NCBI GenBank assembly: GCA_000634195.1
Contig: JFLT01000186.1
Span: forward strand, 62,001-126,000
From: Prochlorococcus sp. scB243_495D8
GTDB lineage: Bacteria > Cyanobacteriota > Cyanobacteriia > PCC-6307 > Cyanobiaceae
DNA length: 64,000 nt
Reading direction: 5' to 3'
The notes under the pieces: model-generated
The model's input: the letters and a program-made list of their open reading frames with translations, nothing else
What the model was told of the DNA's origin: nothing
Database searches by the model: none
Made by a program: the position numbers and the translations under genes
Part shown: piece by piece, positions 18,831-27,475 of the stretch
How the letters are laid out: the number at the start of each line of letters is the position of its first letter
Numbering within the stretch: the first letter of the stretch is position 1

Positions 18831-19580
18831 TTAGGACTCTAAAAACCTTTTTTGACCATCTTCAAAGAAATCCTTTTTATTCCATACTTCGATTACATCT
18901 GGGAAATGTTTTTCCATACAATTATCACAAACCCCATGACTGAATCTAATATCACTAATTTTCGAAAGATATTTTTCTAAATGCATCCAATCTCCCTCCT
19001 TATTTTTCACTTCTCTGCAATATGAACATACAGATAAAATCCCTTCCTGTTTATGCAAATTAGATAAAGCATCTAGCAAATTTAATGACTTTTTTCTAAG
19101 CTCTAAAAATGAAACTATTTGCTTGGATAATAATTCCATAATATTAAATTGTTGTGCAGTTAGATTTCCTGGCTTTCTGTCTATTACACATAGAGTTCCA
19201 AGCTTATTACCATCACGATTTCTAAGGGGAAAACCTGCATAAAAACGAATCTTTGGATCTCCAGTTACCAATGGATTATTTATAAATCTTTCATCTTGGA
19301 AAGCATCATGAATAATTAATGGACTATTTTCTTTTATTGCATGCGTACAAAAAGACCAATCTCTTCTAGTTTCTGATATTTGAAGTCCTATTTTGGATTT
19401 AAACCATTGTTTATCCTTGTCTACCAAAGTCATTAAAGAAATAGGCACATCACAGGTTGTAGCAGCAATTTTTGTAATATCGTCATAACATGATTCTGGC
19501 TTTGTTCCCAAAATTCTATATTCTGCTAAAGCTTTTAATCTTCTTTCCTCTTCTTCTTTTTTTGATACAAGATTCTTCAT
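18831..19580 (-). CDS. GAF domain protein with C-terminal Cys motif
   Basis: A 249-residue protein. Residues 25-165 form a GAF sensor domain: ATTCDVPISLMTLVDKDKQW, WSFCTHAIKENSPLIIHDAF, FYAGFPLRNRDGNKLGTLCV are its usual blocks. A helix follows, then VCSYCREVKNKEGDWMHLEKY and HGVCDNCMEKHFPDV, two CxxC pairs like those at the end of some phytochrome-class response proteins. Together they may bind a metal. No output domain is seen, so it probably acts through partner proteins. Confidence 0.82.
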   Translation of the reverse strand: MKNLVSKKEEEERRLKALAEYRILGTKPESCYDDITKIAATTCDVPISLMTLVDKDKQWFKSKIGLQISETRRDWSFCTHAIKENSPLIIHDAFQDERFINNPLVTGDPKIRFYAGFPLRNRDGNKLGTLCVIDRKPGNLTAQQFNIMELLSKQIVSFLELRKKSLNLLDALSNLHKQEGILSVCSYCREVKNKEGDWMHLEKYLSKISDIRFSHGVCDNCMEKHFPDVIEVWNKKDFFEDGQKRFLES

Positions 19581-19712
19581 TAATCTTTACCAATAATTAA
19601 AGACTTTAAAATTAAAGTTTCTTCAAAAAACTTTTTCCTTCTAATACTTAATAAAAAAAAGATAAACTTATTAATTTGTTACTTATTGATTTATTACTTT
19701 TTGATTTATTAC

Positions 19713-21017
19713 TTAATGACTTAACTTTGAGACTGCCATCCCAGCGATCCATCCACTTGTCCAACAATGTTGAAAATTAAATCCACCTGTGATCCCATCA
19801 ACATCTAAAACCTCTCCAGAAAAAAATAACCCTGGACAAATTAAGCTCTCCATACTTTTAAAATTAACTTCATTAATATTTACACCACCAGAAGTAACAA
19901 ATTCCTCTCCAAATGGACCTTTGCCCGAAATTATATATTTGTCCCTCATTAAAATATTTATCATTTTCTCTCTTTCATCCGCCAGTAAATCAGCCCACTT
20001 TTTCTCTTTATCAATACCTATTTTATTTAATAAAAAAATCCATAATCTTTTTGTTAATTTTGGAAGAGGTCTACTGTTAATTAGATTCACCTTGCCTTTA
20101 TTTAATCTTAAATAGTTAATTTTTTCTTTTAACTCCTCATAACTTAAAGCAGACCATTTAATGATTAGGTTAAATTTATATTTTTGACTATGTAGTTCCC
20201 TTGCAGCAATTGATGAAAGTTTTAATACTGCTGGCCCACTAAAACCCCAATGAGTTATTAGTAAATCGCCTCTATTTTGAAAATTCTTATTATTTAATTT
20301 AATTTCTATATCTATGCCCTTTATCGATACCCCACTACATTCTTCCAAATTTGGTTCTTTTGTAGAAAAAGTAAAAAGTGATGGTACAGGTTTAACAATG
20401 TTGTGTCCAAAATTTTGAGCTAATTTATATCCGCTTGGATTTCCTCCAGTTGAAAGAATTATATTTTTTGAAGTTACCTTTGCTTTTTTAAGACTAAACA
20501 TATTGAATATATTTTCTGGAGTTTTTAAAATTTCTTTTACAAAAAATTTTGTTAATATCTCTACGTTTTTTGATAAAGCACTTTTTCTCAAACAATCAAT
20601 AACATCTGAAGAAGAATTAGAAAGTGGGAAAACTCTAAGATCTTCTTCAATTTTCAATTTTAACCCTTTTTTCTCAAACCAATCATATACATCTCCAGCA
20701 GCGAAACGATTAAATGATTCCAAGAGCTGAATTCCACCTCTGGGGTAATTCTCAACTAGTTCATTCGGGATCCATGTCGCATTAGTGACGTTACATCTTC
20801 CCCCTCCACTAATCCTTACTTTCTCCATAAGTTTCGAAGTTCCTTCAAGTATTATTATTCTTTTTACTCCATTTTCAGCAGCAGTTATTGCTGTCATAAA
20901 ACCGGCTGCACCGCCTCCAACAACTGCTAAATCAAAAGGTTCCAAAAACTTATCAATCAATATGCTTCTATCTGATAATAGCAAGGAGTTATAAAGAAAA
21001 ATTAGTCCAAAAACCAT
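19713..21017 (-). CDS. BaiN/HI0933-type FAD-dependent oxidoreductase
   Basis: A flavoprotein with an N-terminal dinucleotide motif FDLAVVGGGAAGFMTAITA, the family motif KVRISGGGRCNVTNAT, FTSGGVNINEV and a C-terminal FAD motif GLFFSGEVLDVDGITGGFNFQ. The domains match the HI0933/YhiN group. The substrate is not established in most bacteria. The frame starts with about 28 residues ahead of the Rossmann strand; TTG codons at positions 20 and 25 are alternative starts. Confidence 0.88.
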   Translation of the reverse strand: MVFGLIFLYNSLLLSDRSILIDKFLEPFDLAVVGGGAAGFMTAITAAENGVKRIIILEGTSKLMEKVRISGGGRCNVTNATWIPNELVENYPRGGIQLLESFNRFAAGDVYDWFEKKGLKLKIEEDLRVFPLSNSSSDVIDCLRKSALSKNVEILTKFFVKEILKTPENIFNMFSLKKAKVTSKNIILSTGGNPSGYKLAQNFGHNIVKPVPSLFTFSTKEPNLEECSGVSIKGIDIEIKLNNKNFQNRGDLLITHWGFSGPAVLKLSSIAARELHSQKYKFNLIIKWSALSYEELKEKINYLRLNKGKVNLINSRPLPKLTKRLWIFLLNKIGIDKEKKWADLLADEREKMINILMRDKYIISGKGPFGEEFVTSGGVNINEVNFKSMESLICPGLFFSGEVLDVDGITGGFNFQHCWTSGWIAGMAVSKLSH

Positions 21018-21130
21018 AAAAAAATAAATATAAAACTTTAAAGCTACATAATAAATAGCTACGATTCGCTAATTTTAAAATTTCTAGAAAAATCAACACA
21101 GTCGTTATTTTTATGCTTTAAGTTAATTAA

Positions 21131-21364
21131 ATGAGTATGTTATTTTCTTACGTTAAATATTCTGAGGCCAGTTTCCCTATGACTGGTCAATATACTGCTC
21201 TTCTTTTAATAACTTTTGTTATTTGGGTTCTACTTTGGTTTGGATATAGACAAAATAAGATAAATGATGAGATCAAGAAAAAAGAAAAAGAAGAAAGAAT
21301 TAATGCGAAAGTTCAAAGAAGAAAGAAGTTAGAGAGTTTGTACCCTACTAAAAAAACTGTTTAA
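21131..21364 (+). CDS. Small membrane protein with charged tail
   Basis: A 77-residue protein with one membrane helix (YTALLLITFVIWVLLWFGYR) and a highly charged, probably coiled-coil tail (KKKEKEERINAKVQRRKK). It is divergent from the flavoprotein gene. It is followed 19 bases later by another single-helix micro-protein in the same direction. The function is unknown. Confidence 0.7.
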   Translation: MSMLFSYVKYSEASFPMTGQYTALLLITFVIWVLLWFGYRQNKINDEIKKKEKEERINAKVQRRKKLESLYPTKKTV

Positions 21365-21383
21365 AATTGACTACTTTAGAAAC

Positions 21384-21482
21384 ATGAAAAAAAATAATTT
21401 CAAATCACTAATTCAGTACTTACCGGGGATTTTGATTCTTATTTATGTATTCTTTTTAGCATTTACTCAATTCATAAAATAA
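21384..21482 (+). CDS. Single-helix micro-protein (32 residues)
   Basis: The peptide has a basic N-terminus (MKKNNFKSLIQ) and one hydrophobic helix (GILILIYVFFLAFTQF). It sits between the tail-charged membrane protein and the EamA transporter, all in one direction, so it is probably part of the same transcript. Confidence 0.5.
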   Translation: MKKNNFKSLIQYLPGILILIYVFFLAFTQFIK

Positions 21483-21503
21483 AATTTTTAAAAATTATTC
21501 GTT

Positions 21504-22376
21504 TTGATTGGAATCCTTTCTGCTTTTGGAGCTGCTACATCTTGGACATATGCGTGCTTTATTTGGCGCTCGCAAACTCAAAAATATAAATCAATAGATA
21601 TTAATTTAATAAAAAATATAATAGCTTTTTTAATTTTTATACCTGCTTTTATCAATCTAAATTCTACAACTGAATTAAAAAACATATTTATCCTACTAAT
21701 TAGTGGAATAATAGGTATTGGTTTAGGTGATACTTTCTATTTAAAGTCACTTCAAACAATTGGCACAAGAAAAACTTTATCTATAGAAACTCTTTCTCCG
21801 TTAATGGCAGCTTTATCAGGGGAATTTTTTATTAATGAAAATTTAACAACTAAATCATGGGTTGGAATAACTATAGTAACGATTTCGCTATTCATAATTC
21901 TCAGAAAAGGTAACGATTTTAAAGAGGAAAACTTCTCTTTCTCAGAAAAAAATAACTTTAAGATTTTTGCTTTTCCTTTTTTATCAGTTTTATGTGCTGT
22001 ACTTGGAGGTCTTTTATCAAGGATGGTTTTCCTTCAAAGCAATTTATCTCCTTTCCTTACAACTGAAATAAGATTATTAGGTTCAATAATTTTTTTAATT
22101 AGTCTAAAAGGATTTAAGATTAATTTTTTCTTAAAAAAAATAGACAAAAAACAACAAAAAAGATTTTTTATTTCAATACTTCTTGGAACAAATGTAGGAA
22201 TATTTCTACAACAAGTTGTGTTTAAGACCCTTCCCATAGGAGTAGGATGGGCTTTATTAAGCATATCTCCAATAATTTCCTTATTTTTTGCTAAGACTGA
22301 GGAAAGAGAAATTACCAAAAAAATAATATTTTTTACTTGTTTTTTATTTTTTGGCTTGACATTAATAATTCTTTAA
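21504..22376 (+). CDS. EamA/DMT superfamily transporter
   Basis: A 290-residue protein of ten predicted membrane helices in two EamA repeats (IGILSAFGAATSWTYACFIW at the start, LGTNVGIFLQQVVFKTLPIG in the second). The glycine- and aromatic-rich helices are typical of drug/metabolite or nucleotide-sugar exporters. The substrate is unknown. The TTG start follows the micro-protein by 21 bases. It is the last gene before the stretch of accessory micro-genes. Confidence 0.85.
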   Translation: MIGILSAFGAATSWTYACFIWRSQTQKYKSIDINLIKNIIAFLIFIPAFINLNSTTELKNIFILLISGIIGIGLGDTFYLKSLQTIGTRKTLSIETLSPLMAALSGEFFINENLTTKSWVGITIVTISLFIILRKGNDFKEENFSFSEKNNFKIFAFPFLSVLCAVLGGLLSRMVFLQSNLSPFLTTEIRLLGSIIFLISLKGFKINFFLKKIDKKQQKRFFISILLGTNVGIFLQQVVFKTLPIGVGWALLSISPIISLFFAKTEEREITKKIIFFTCFLFFGLTLIIL

Positions 22377-22453
22377 TCTCTGAGTTAATGTAAAAAATAC
22401 TCATGTTAATAATAATCAAATTAAATAGAATTACCCTATAAACACTCAAAACA

Positions 22454-22576
22454 ATGAAAATATTAAAGAAAAAAAGACTCGGCACATTGGAAGTTTATGT
22501 TGTTTTTTTAAGCTGCATTTATGCAGGCTTTATAGGTTATAAATCTCTCTTAAATATTTTATTTACTTGGAATTAA
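22454..22576 (+). CDS. Single-helix micro-protein (40 residues)
   Basis: A basic start (MKILKKKRLG) leads into one hydrophobic segment (YVVFLSCIYAGFIGYKSLL). Its stop overlaps the stop of the convergent micro-gene within TTAATTAA. The function is unknown. Confidence 0.5.
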   Translation: MKILKKKRLGTLEVYVVFLSCIYAGFIGYKSLLNILFTWN

Positions 22577-22707
22577 TTAATTTTTTCTAATGATTTAATC
22601 AACTTACCTCCATCTTGGTCATCATCATCGTTTGAAGCGAAAAATAAAAAAAATATTCCTAAAGAAGCTATAGATAGCGAAATTGACAATACAGAAAGCT
22701 CATCCAT
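22573..22707 (-). CDS. Single-helix micro-protein with acidic DDDDQDGG motif (44 residues)
   Basis: A hydrophobic helix (LSISLSIASLGIFFLFFAS) is followed by NDDDDQDGGKLIKSLEKIN. The same order, helix then DDxDDQDGG, recurs in the 59-residue protein at 23843-24022, so both are probably real and related. The acidic loop resembles a metal-binding loop, but binding is a guess. Confidence 0.6.
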   Translation of the reverse strand: MDELSVLSISLSIASLGIFFLFFASNDDDDQDGGKLIKSLEKIN

Positions 22708-22799
22708 AAATTAGAATTTCTTTTATGTTAAACGAAAAAAAATAAAAGACAGTAAAGAAATACACATTCTCGAAAATAAATATTTCTTTTATTTGTAAA

Positions 22800-23099
22800 A
22801 TGAAAACACATCCGAACTATTTCGTGAAAGTTCTAATAACTTCCCCCTGTAGTGCAAGCGTAATAATTCAGTATGGAATAAAAAGTTGGCCTATTTGGGA
22901 ATGTGAGCCAAGCAAATTTCAATGGAATTACGATGATAAGGAAATTTGCTTAATTATTGAAGGTCAAGCGAAAATAAGTACCCAAAACGGTGACATTTAC
23001 GTGATTAAAGCTGGAGATCTAGTTGAGTTTCCTGCTGGACTTAACTGCGAATGGGAAGTAACCAAAAGTATTAAAAAACATTATCGATTGGGTAGCTAA
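22800..23099 (+). CDS. Small cupin-domain protein
   Basis: A 99-residue single cupin of the Cupin_3 (EutQ/DUF861-like) kind: SWPIWECEPSKFQWNYDDKE, then CLIIEGQAKISTQNGDIYVI and AGDLVEFPAGLNCEWEV. The fold is a small beta-barrel. These sugar-phosphate-like cupins often keep only some of the metal ligands, as here. The biochemical role is unknown. Confidence 0.82.
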   Translation: MKTHPNYFVKVLITSPCSASVIIQYGIKSWPIWECEPSKFQWNYDDKEICLIIEGQAKISTQNGDIYVIKAGDLVEFPAGLNCEWEVTKSIKKHYRLGS

Positions 23100-23190
23100 A
23101 TTTAAGAAAAAAGATTTTTTCTTCTTTACTGTTAAGTCAATGAAGATAAAATATGGTTAATAAATAATTTTCAAGAAGGAAACTAATATT

Positions 23191-23361
23191 ATGCCTTTTA
23201 CTGATCAAGAATATTTTGAGGTTATTGAAAAAAACGAAATAGTAAAAAATGCCTTTGAAAATATTAAGCAAATTTGCATTGATTTACAAAAACAAACAAA
23301 TTGTCCTGAAGAGGATCTAAAAGATTTTCTTGAATTTATATCTAAACAATGGAATAAGTAA
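23191..23361 (+). CDS. Small acidic helical protein (56 residues)
   Basis: The ORF is preceded by AAGAAGGAAA at ribosome-binding distance. The sequence (MPFTDQEYFEVIEKNEIVKN, later CIDLQKQTNCPEEDLKDFLE) looks like a two-helix soluble protein with two Cys residues. The function is unknown. Confidence 0.55.
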   Translation: MPFTDQEYFEVIEKNEIVKNAFENIKQICIDLQKQTNCPEEDLKDFLEFISKQWNK

Positions 23362-23425
23362 TAATTAAAAAGCCTTTTAAATGCAAAATTTAAAATTTTT
23401 ATTTAGTTTTCTGAGACAATAAGTT

Positions 23426-23557
23426 CTAATCTAATTCCTTTTTTGGTTTTGTATTGATACTGGAAGTTCCCTTAGCAGCAGAAACGAAGAAAAAGAAGCC
23501 TACAATTCCTGATATACCAAATATCGCAGCCAAAGGATCAAAACTGAAAGAAAACAT
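23426..23557 (-). CDS. Single-helix micro-protein (43 residues)
   Basis: The best start gives MFSFSFDPLAAIFGISGIV followed by FFFFVSAAKG and a basic end TKPKKELD. The frame extends 17 residues further upstream without protein-like character, so the internal ATG is preferred. A small membrane protein of unknown role. Confidence 0.5.
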   Translation of the reverse strand: MFSFSFDPLAAIFGISGIVGFFFFVSAAKGTSSINTKPKKELD

Positions 23558-23842
23558 AGAATTTATAAAATCAAGATAAATAATAGTTTTTGAATCAAAA
23601 TTGTACAATTATTGTTAAGTATAAAAAATAACAATCGCGCGATTCATTATGTCATTATTAGTTTCTCAGTAGGTTCAAAAAAATTATTATTCAAATTGAT
23701 TTTAAGAACAAAAATATCAAAACATACCAAAGATCTATTCGTGCTAAAGAGAAAAGTTTTTAAAAAATATTTATAGAAATATTGAATAAAAAACGACCCA
23801 GAGGATCCACATTTGTTGTTTCTTTAGATTAATATCAATTTT

Positions 23843-24022
23843 ATGACAGAATTTTACTCAACTTCTTCCTCAGTAGGTCCTTTTACAGCGATATTATGGT
23901 GCCTTTATCCAGTAGCTTTACTTGTAATTATTGAATTACTTCTGGGTGGTGGATTTGATGATGATAACGATGACCAAGACGGCGGAATGCTTATACCTGC
24001 TTACTCTAGATCTGACGTTTGA
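23843..24022 (+). CDS. Single-helix protein with DDDNDDQDGG motif (59 residues)
   Basis: The N-terminus is polar, followed by a hydrophobic helix (ILWCLYPVALLVIIELLLGG), then FDDDNDDQDGGMLIPAYSR. The acidic motif after the helix also occurs in the convergent-side micro-gene at 22573-22707. It is probably a membrane micro-protein with a surface acidic loop. The function is unknown. Confidence 0.62.
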   Translation: MTEFYSTSSSVGPFTAILWCLYPVALLVIIELLLGGGFDDDNDDQDGGMLIPAYSRSDV

Positions 24023-24066
24023 AATTTTTCAAATTTTAAATTAATTTCTCTGAAAAATTCCATTAA

Positions 24067-24207
24067 TTGATTAATAATATTGATACAACGCAAATTTCTC
24101 TAATTACACTTACCATTCTTATCATTTCCTCTCTGTCTTGGCTCGTCTTGAGAACCCTTAAAGAAGGTAGAAAAGCTTTAACAGATATAAATAAGGATAA
24201 ATCGTAA
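24067..24207 (+). CDS. Single-helix micro-protein (46 residues)
   Basis: A TTG-started ORF: a short polar start, one helix (ISLITLTILIISSLSWLVL) and a basic tail (RTLKEGRKALTDINKDKS). The ribosome binding site is weak and the start uncertain. It follows the acidic-motif gene by 44 bases. Confidence 0.42.
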   Translation: MINNIDTTQISLITLTILIISSLSWLVLRTLKEGRKALTDINKDKS

Positions 24208-24249
24208 AAAACTTAAATAAATACTAGAATTTGAAGGATTACTAAGTTA

Positions 24250-24280
24250 AACAACTACAAATTAATAGTTGTTCCTTTTT
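24250..24280 (+). terminator. Intrinsic terminator
   Basis: An 8-bp stem AACAACTA/TAGTTGTT with an 8-base loop is followed by CC and five T residues. It follows the two micro-protein genes on the + strand and would end their transcript. Confidence 0.7.
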
Positions 24281-24319
24281 ATGAAGGGAATTTCCTACTA
24301 ATCACTTTAATAAATAAAA

Positions 24320-24418
24320 ATGCATCTAAACTCTTTACTTTATATTTGTTCTATATCTTTATTCATTTATATAATGGCGCTATTTTGGAGGGACTTGCCA
24401 AATCAAAAAAGTAAATAA
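24320..24418 (+). CDS. Single-helix micro-protein (32 residues)
   Basis: A short hydrophobic peptide (LLYICSISLFIYIMALFW) with a polar end (RDLPNQKSK). It resembles the small single-span subunits of photosynthetic complexes in size, but no specific one is recognised. Confidence 0.42.
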   Translation: MHLNSLLYICSISLFIYIMALFWRDLPNQKSK

Positions 24419-24491
24419 TTAATATTAAATTTATTGCTTATTAAAATTAATTAAGTTATTAATTAAATATTGGATTTAATTTTTTATATAG

Positions 24492-24656
24492 ATGCTGAAA
24501 GAATCTTCAAATAATAATAACAAAAATATATTCTCAGAGACTACAAGTATTGCGAAAGAAAAGATGATTTGCAAAGACGGATTCTGTTCATTACCAAATA
24601 AAGATGAGATCCCAAAAAAAGATTCAAATGATATTAATTTATTTGATCCTGTTTAG
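24492..24656 (+). CDS. Small soluble protein with a CxDGxC motif (54 residues)
   Basis: A polar, Asn- and Lys-rich ORF with the central stretch KEKMICKDGFCSLPNKDEI and an acidic end DINLFDPV. The CKDGFC pair could bind metal or form a disulfide. It ends about 70 bases before the DUF805 gene. The function is unknown. Confidence 0.5.
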   Translation: MLKESSNNNNKNIFSETTSIAKEKMICKDGFCSLPNKDEIPKKDSNDINLFDPV

Positions 24657-24723
24657 GAAATAGATAATATTTTAATAAATTAAAGATTAATTAGAATATG
24701 TCCAATTTTTGAATTTTTAATTT

Positions 24724-25059
24724 ATGCTTAATAACTTTTTCAGTGCATATAAAGAGTTTTGGATTAAAGCTACAGACTTCAAAGGATTAACATCTCGATC
24801 TGACTGGTGGTTAGTTCAACTAGCAAATCTTATAGTTTCTTCCCTAACTATCTCAATATTTTTAAAAACGTTTGGTTTTAATGTTTATGGATTAGTTTGT
24901 ATTATTCCTCAAATAGCTATTGATATTAGAAGAATCAGAGATTTTGGTAAAGATTGGAAATGGATTTTTATTAATTTAATACCTATCTTCGGATGGATCT
25001 TGTGGTTCATCTGGCTAGGCTTTGGAAAGACTGGTAATGGGAAAAATAAACTTATATAG
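24724..25059 (+). CDS. DUF805 family membrane protein
   Basis: A 111-residue protein. It starts with the DUF805 pattern AYKEFWIKATDFKGLTSRSD and WWLVQLANLIVSSL, then IPQIAIDIRRIRDFGKDWKW, and ends IFGWILWFIWLGFGKTGNGK. Three membrane helices are predicted. DUF805 proteins are widespread and uncharacterised. It is convergent with the small gene that follows. Confidence 0.82.
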   Translation: MLNNFFSAYKEFWIKATDFKGLTSRSDWWLVQLANLIVSSLTISIFLKTFGFNVYGLVCIIPQIAIDIRRIRDFGKDWKWIFINLIPIFGWILWFIWLGFGKTGNGKNKLI

Positions 25060-25070
25060 AAATTAACTCC

Positions 25071-25385
25071 TCATTTTTTTCTTTTAAAATCTACAAATCT
25101 TACCTTGTTTCTAAATTCTATTTGTTTTTCAAGAATTCTAAAAACATGCATCTCGCATTCGGTTAATTTAAGAAACTGATCGAGTGTATCTTTATCTTCT
25201 TCATCAAAATTATCAAAAACCTCTGAAATAGCAGAACTATTTCTAGAAATAAAATCCTCTGCTACATCTCTTGGATTCTTGCCTGATTCAAAATCCTGAA
25301 AAGCTTCATAAGAATTAAGTTCTCTAGTTAACCATTTAAACCATGGTTCATTTTTATTATGTTTTTTATTTATGATTTTCTTCAT
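25071..25385 (-). CDS. Small conserved hypothetical protein, paralogue of the gene at 14487-14753
   Basis: A 104-residue charged helical protein. It shares with the 88-residue protein at 14487-14753 the order WFxW, G-K-N-P-R-D-V-A-E-D-F-I-x-x-N, then L-D-Q-F-L-K-L-T-E-C-E-M-H. The extra residues are basic and at both ends. One copy lies in core sequence and one at the island side, and a duplication within the genome is likely. The function is unknown. Confidence 0.7.
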   Translation of the reverse strand: MKKIINKKHNKNEPWFKWLTRELNSYEAFQDFESGKNPRDVAEDFISRNSSAISEVFDNFDEEDKDTLDQFLKLTECEMHVFRILEKQIEFRNKVRFVDFKRKK

Positions 25386-25594
25386 GAAAAATTTTTTACT
25401 AGTTTAATCATTATTAGTTATTCATTTTTTGACAGCTGTACAAATACTTATTTAAAAAATTTAATTAAAGATTAACCTTATTTATTTTTGACAAAATAAA
25501 TAGCATAATCACCATAAAACTTATTAAAGAATAAGTATTTATTACTCATTTTTTTGTTTATGAGATAGCTAGAATTTATTTTTAGTAAAGTAAA

Positions 25595-25813
25595 TTGTCA
25601 ATTCCATTTTACGACTTTCCTACATCTCCAATTTTAATAATTGGTGCTCTTGGCATTGCAGTAGCAATAGCAGTTTTTTTTGTCTCTTACCAAAAATATT
25701 TTAATTCTCCTTTGAACAGAGAGCTTGCAGAAAAGAAAAAAGCCTTAATTAAGGAACAAAAAGAATTAAATGAAAGATTAGAAAAAATAGAACAAGATTT
25801 AAAAAATTTATAA
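25595..25813 (+). CDS. Small membrane protein with coiled-coil tail
   Basis: A 72-residue TTG-started protein. An N-terminal hydrophobic helix (ILIIGALGIAVAIAVFFVSY) is followed by a charged helix (ELAEKKKALIKEQKELNERL) that ends EQDLKNL, with heptad spacing of Leu and Lys. It looks like a membrane-anchored coiled coil. The function is unknown. Confidence 0.6.
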   Translation: MSIPFYDFPTSPILIIGALGIAVAIAVFFVSYQKYFNSPLNRELAEKKKALIKEQKELNERLEKIEQDLKNL

Positions 25814-25898
25814 AAAATTACACTTAATAGAGATGAGTTAATGATCTCGAATTCAAGACCTTAATTTTTATAACAGGAATTTTGGTCTATAAGGAGTT

Positions 25899-26054
25899 AT
25901 GGATAAAGATCATCTTATTGAGTTAATTTCTAATAGTCTTCTTTACGAGAGTAAAAATTCTGACTCTACTAAGAACCTTAGTGACTTTAAAAATTACTTA
26001 GAAAGATTAAATCTAGATCAATTGAGAACTATGTCTAAAGAATTTATTCTTTAG
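25899..26054 (+). CDS. Micro-protein of the MDKxHLIxLISNS family (51 residues)
   Basis: A perfect AAGGAG precedes the ATG by 2-3 bases. The peptide (MDKDHLIELISNSLLYESK at the start, LNLDQLRTMSKEFIL at the end) is a close paralogue of the ORF at 50453-50608, which has the same length and the same ends. Two copies with conserved termini show this is a real coding gene. The function is unknown. Confidence 0.75.
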   Translation: MDKDHLIELISNSLLYESKNSDSTKNLSDFKNYLERLNLDQLRTMSKEFIL

Positions 26055-26134
26055 TATGATTTTTAAAATTTTTTATTGTTTATTAAATAATCAATACTTT
26101 TTAAAAATTGTTAATATCAGAAAAAAAGAGAAAT

Positions 26135-27241
26135 ATGCCTAGAGTAAATAGAGGTGAATTTTTAATAAAGCCTTTTCTAAAAAGAAATAATTTTAGAGCT
26201 TCTTTTCAAATTATTTCTACCATCTTCCCGATAATCTCAATTTGGTTAATCATCTACCACATCACGAATCAACCTTTTTCATTATTGATTAAAGGATTTC
26301 TATTAATACCTTCGATAGTTCTACTAACTTTATTCTCTTCTCGAACATTCTCATTAATGCATGATTGCGGTCATAATTCTCTTTTTACAACACGGAAATT
26401 AAACCGCTTCTTTGGATTTTTACTTGGCTTGGTTAATGGTATTCCACAAAAGTCATGGTCGATTGATCATGCATTTCATCATAGAAATAATGGAAATTGG
26501 GAAATTTATAAAGGGCCAGTAGATGTTTTAAGTCTTGAAGATTATGAATCCCTCACAAAAAGAGAGCAAATATTTTACAAAGTAAGTCGAAACTGGATGA
26601 TGCTTTTCCCAGGCGGTTTTTTTTACTTGGTTTTAAAACCTAGATTAGGACTTGTTATTATTATTTTTAATTTAATTAAAGATATATCGAAAGAGACTTT
26701 TATCAAAATAAAAAATAGACAAATTTCTCAACTTCTAATCATTAATTCAAGAGTAAAACCACCTTTTTCTGATTATGGAGATAATTTCGGTGAACTAAGT
26801 GAATTAATAACTAATAACATAGTAGTAATAATAGGTTGGATTTTTATGTGTAAATGGTTGGGGTTAGTTTTTTTCTTATCATTTTATTCCATTGTATTAA
26901 CATTATCAGCAGCAATTTTAGTATGTGTTTTTTTCGTACAACATAACTATGAGAATGCATATGCTAAAAATACAAAAAATTGGGATCTCATCGATGGAGC
27001 TATTTTAGGTAGTAGCAATTTAGATATCCCTAATTGGCTAAATTGGTTTTTAGCAGACATATCCTTCCACAGCATTCATCATCTCTCTGAGAGAATACCA
27101 AATTACAACTTAAGAGCTTGTCATAAAGCAAACATTCATTTGCTCCAACAATCAAAGTTCTTAAAATTAAGAGATTTTTATAACTGCTTCAAATATATTA
27201 TTTGGGATAACAAAAATGAAAAATTAATTCCTATAAGTTAA
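26135..27241 (+). CDS. Membrane fatty-acid desaturase family protein
   Basis: A 368-residue di-iron membrane enzyme. The three His boxes are visible: SLMHDCGHNSLF (HDCGH), SIDHAFHHRNNGN (HAFHH) and, near the end, DISFHSIHHLSERIPNYNL (HSIHH). Four hydrophobic segments lie between them. It would introduce a double bond into membrane lipid acyl chains, or modify a carotenoid or sterol-like lipid. A TTG nine codons upstream is an alternative start. A second desaturase lies at 28794-29960. Confidence 0.88.
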   Translation: MPRVNRGEFLIKPFLKRNNFRASFQIISTIFPIISIWLIIYHITNQPFSLLIKGFLLIPSIVLLTLFSSRTFSLMHDCGHNSLFTTRKLNRFFGFLLGLVNGIPQKSWSIDHAFHHRNNGNWEIYKGPVDVLSLEDYESLTKREQIFYKVSRNWMMLFPGGFFYLVLKPRLGLVIIIFNLIKDISKETFIKIKNRQISQLLIINSRVKPPFSDYGDNFGELSELITNNIVVIIGWIFMCKWLGLVFFLSFYSIVLTLSAAILVCVFFVQHNYENAYAKNTKNWDLIDGAILGSSNLDIPNWLNWFLADISFHSIHHLSERIPNYNLRACHKANIHLLQQSKFLKLRDFYNCFKYIIWDNKNEKLIPIS

Positions 27242-27244
27242 TAC

Positions 27245-27397
27245 CTAATTCAATCTTCGTCTCAATTTTCTTTTTATGGGAATACTGCTATATGCATGAG
27301 TACCAATAGACGGAGGCAAGTTATTTTTTAAAGGATGCATAAAAGCATTTGCCATACTCTCTAACATTTTCGAAAGCCAATTAATTAATGATTTCAT
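27245..27397 (-). CDS. Small basic protein (50 residues)
   Basis: An amphipathic N-terminal helix (MKSLINWLSKMLESMANAF) and a basic end (SIPIKRKLRRRLN). The central NNLPPSIGTHAYS is unusual but reads as protein. It ends 3 bases from the convergent desaturase. The function is unknown. Confidence 0.5.
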   Translation of the reverse strand: MKSLINWLSKMLESMANAFMHPLKNNLPPSIGTHAYSSIPIKRKLRRRLN

Positions 27398-27450
27398 TTG
27401 AAAATCTAAAAGTGTACTTTTTTATCTTCTAATAAAATTACTTAAAAGTA

Positions 27451-27475
27451 AATCAGTCTTTATGCTGATTTTTTT
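27451..27475 (+). terminator. Intrinsic terminator
   Basis: A 6-bp stem AATCAG/CTGATT with an 8-base loop and T-tail on the + strand. It is the first good terminator downstream of the desaturase gene, even though a minus-strand micro-gene lies between them. Confidence 0.55.
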
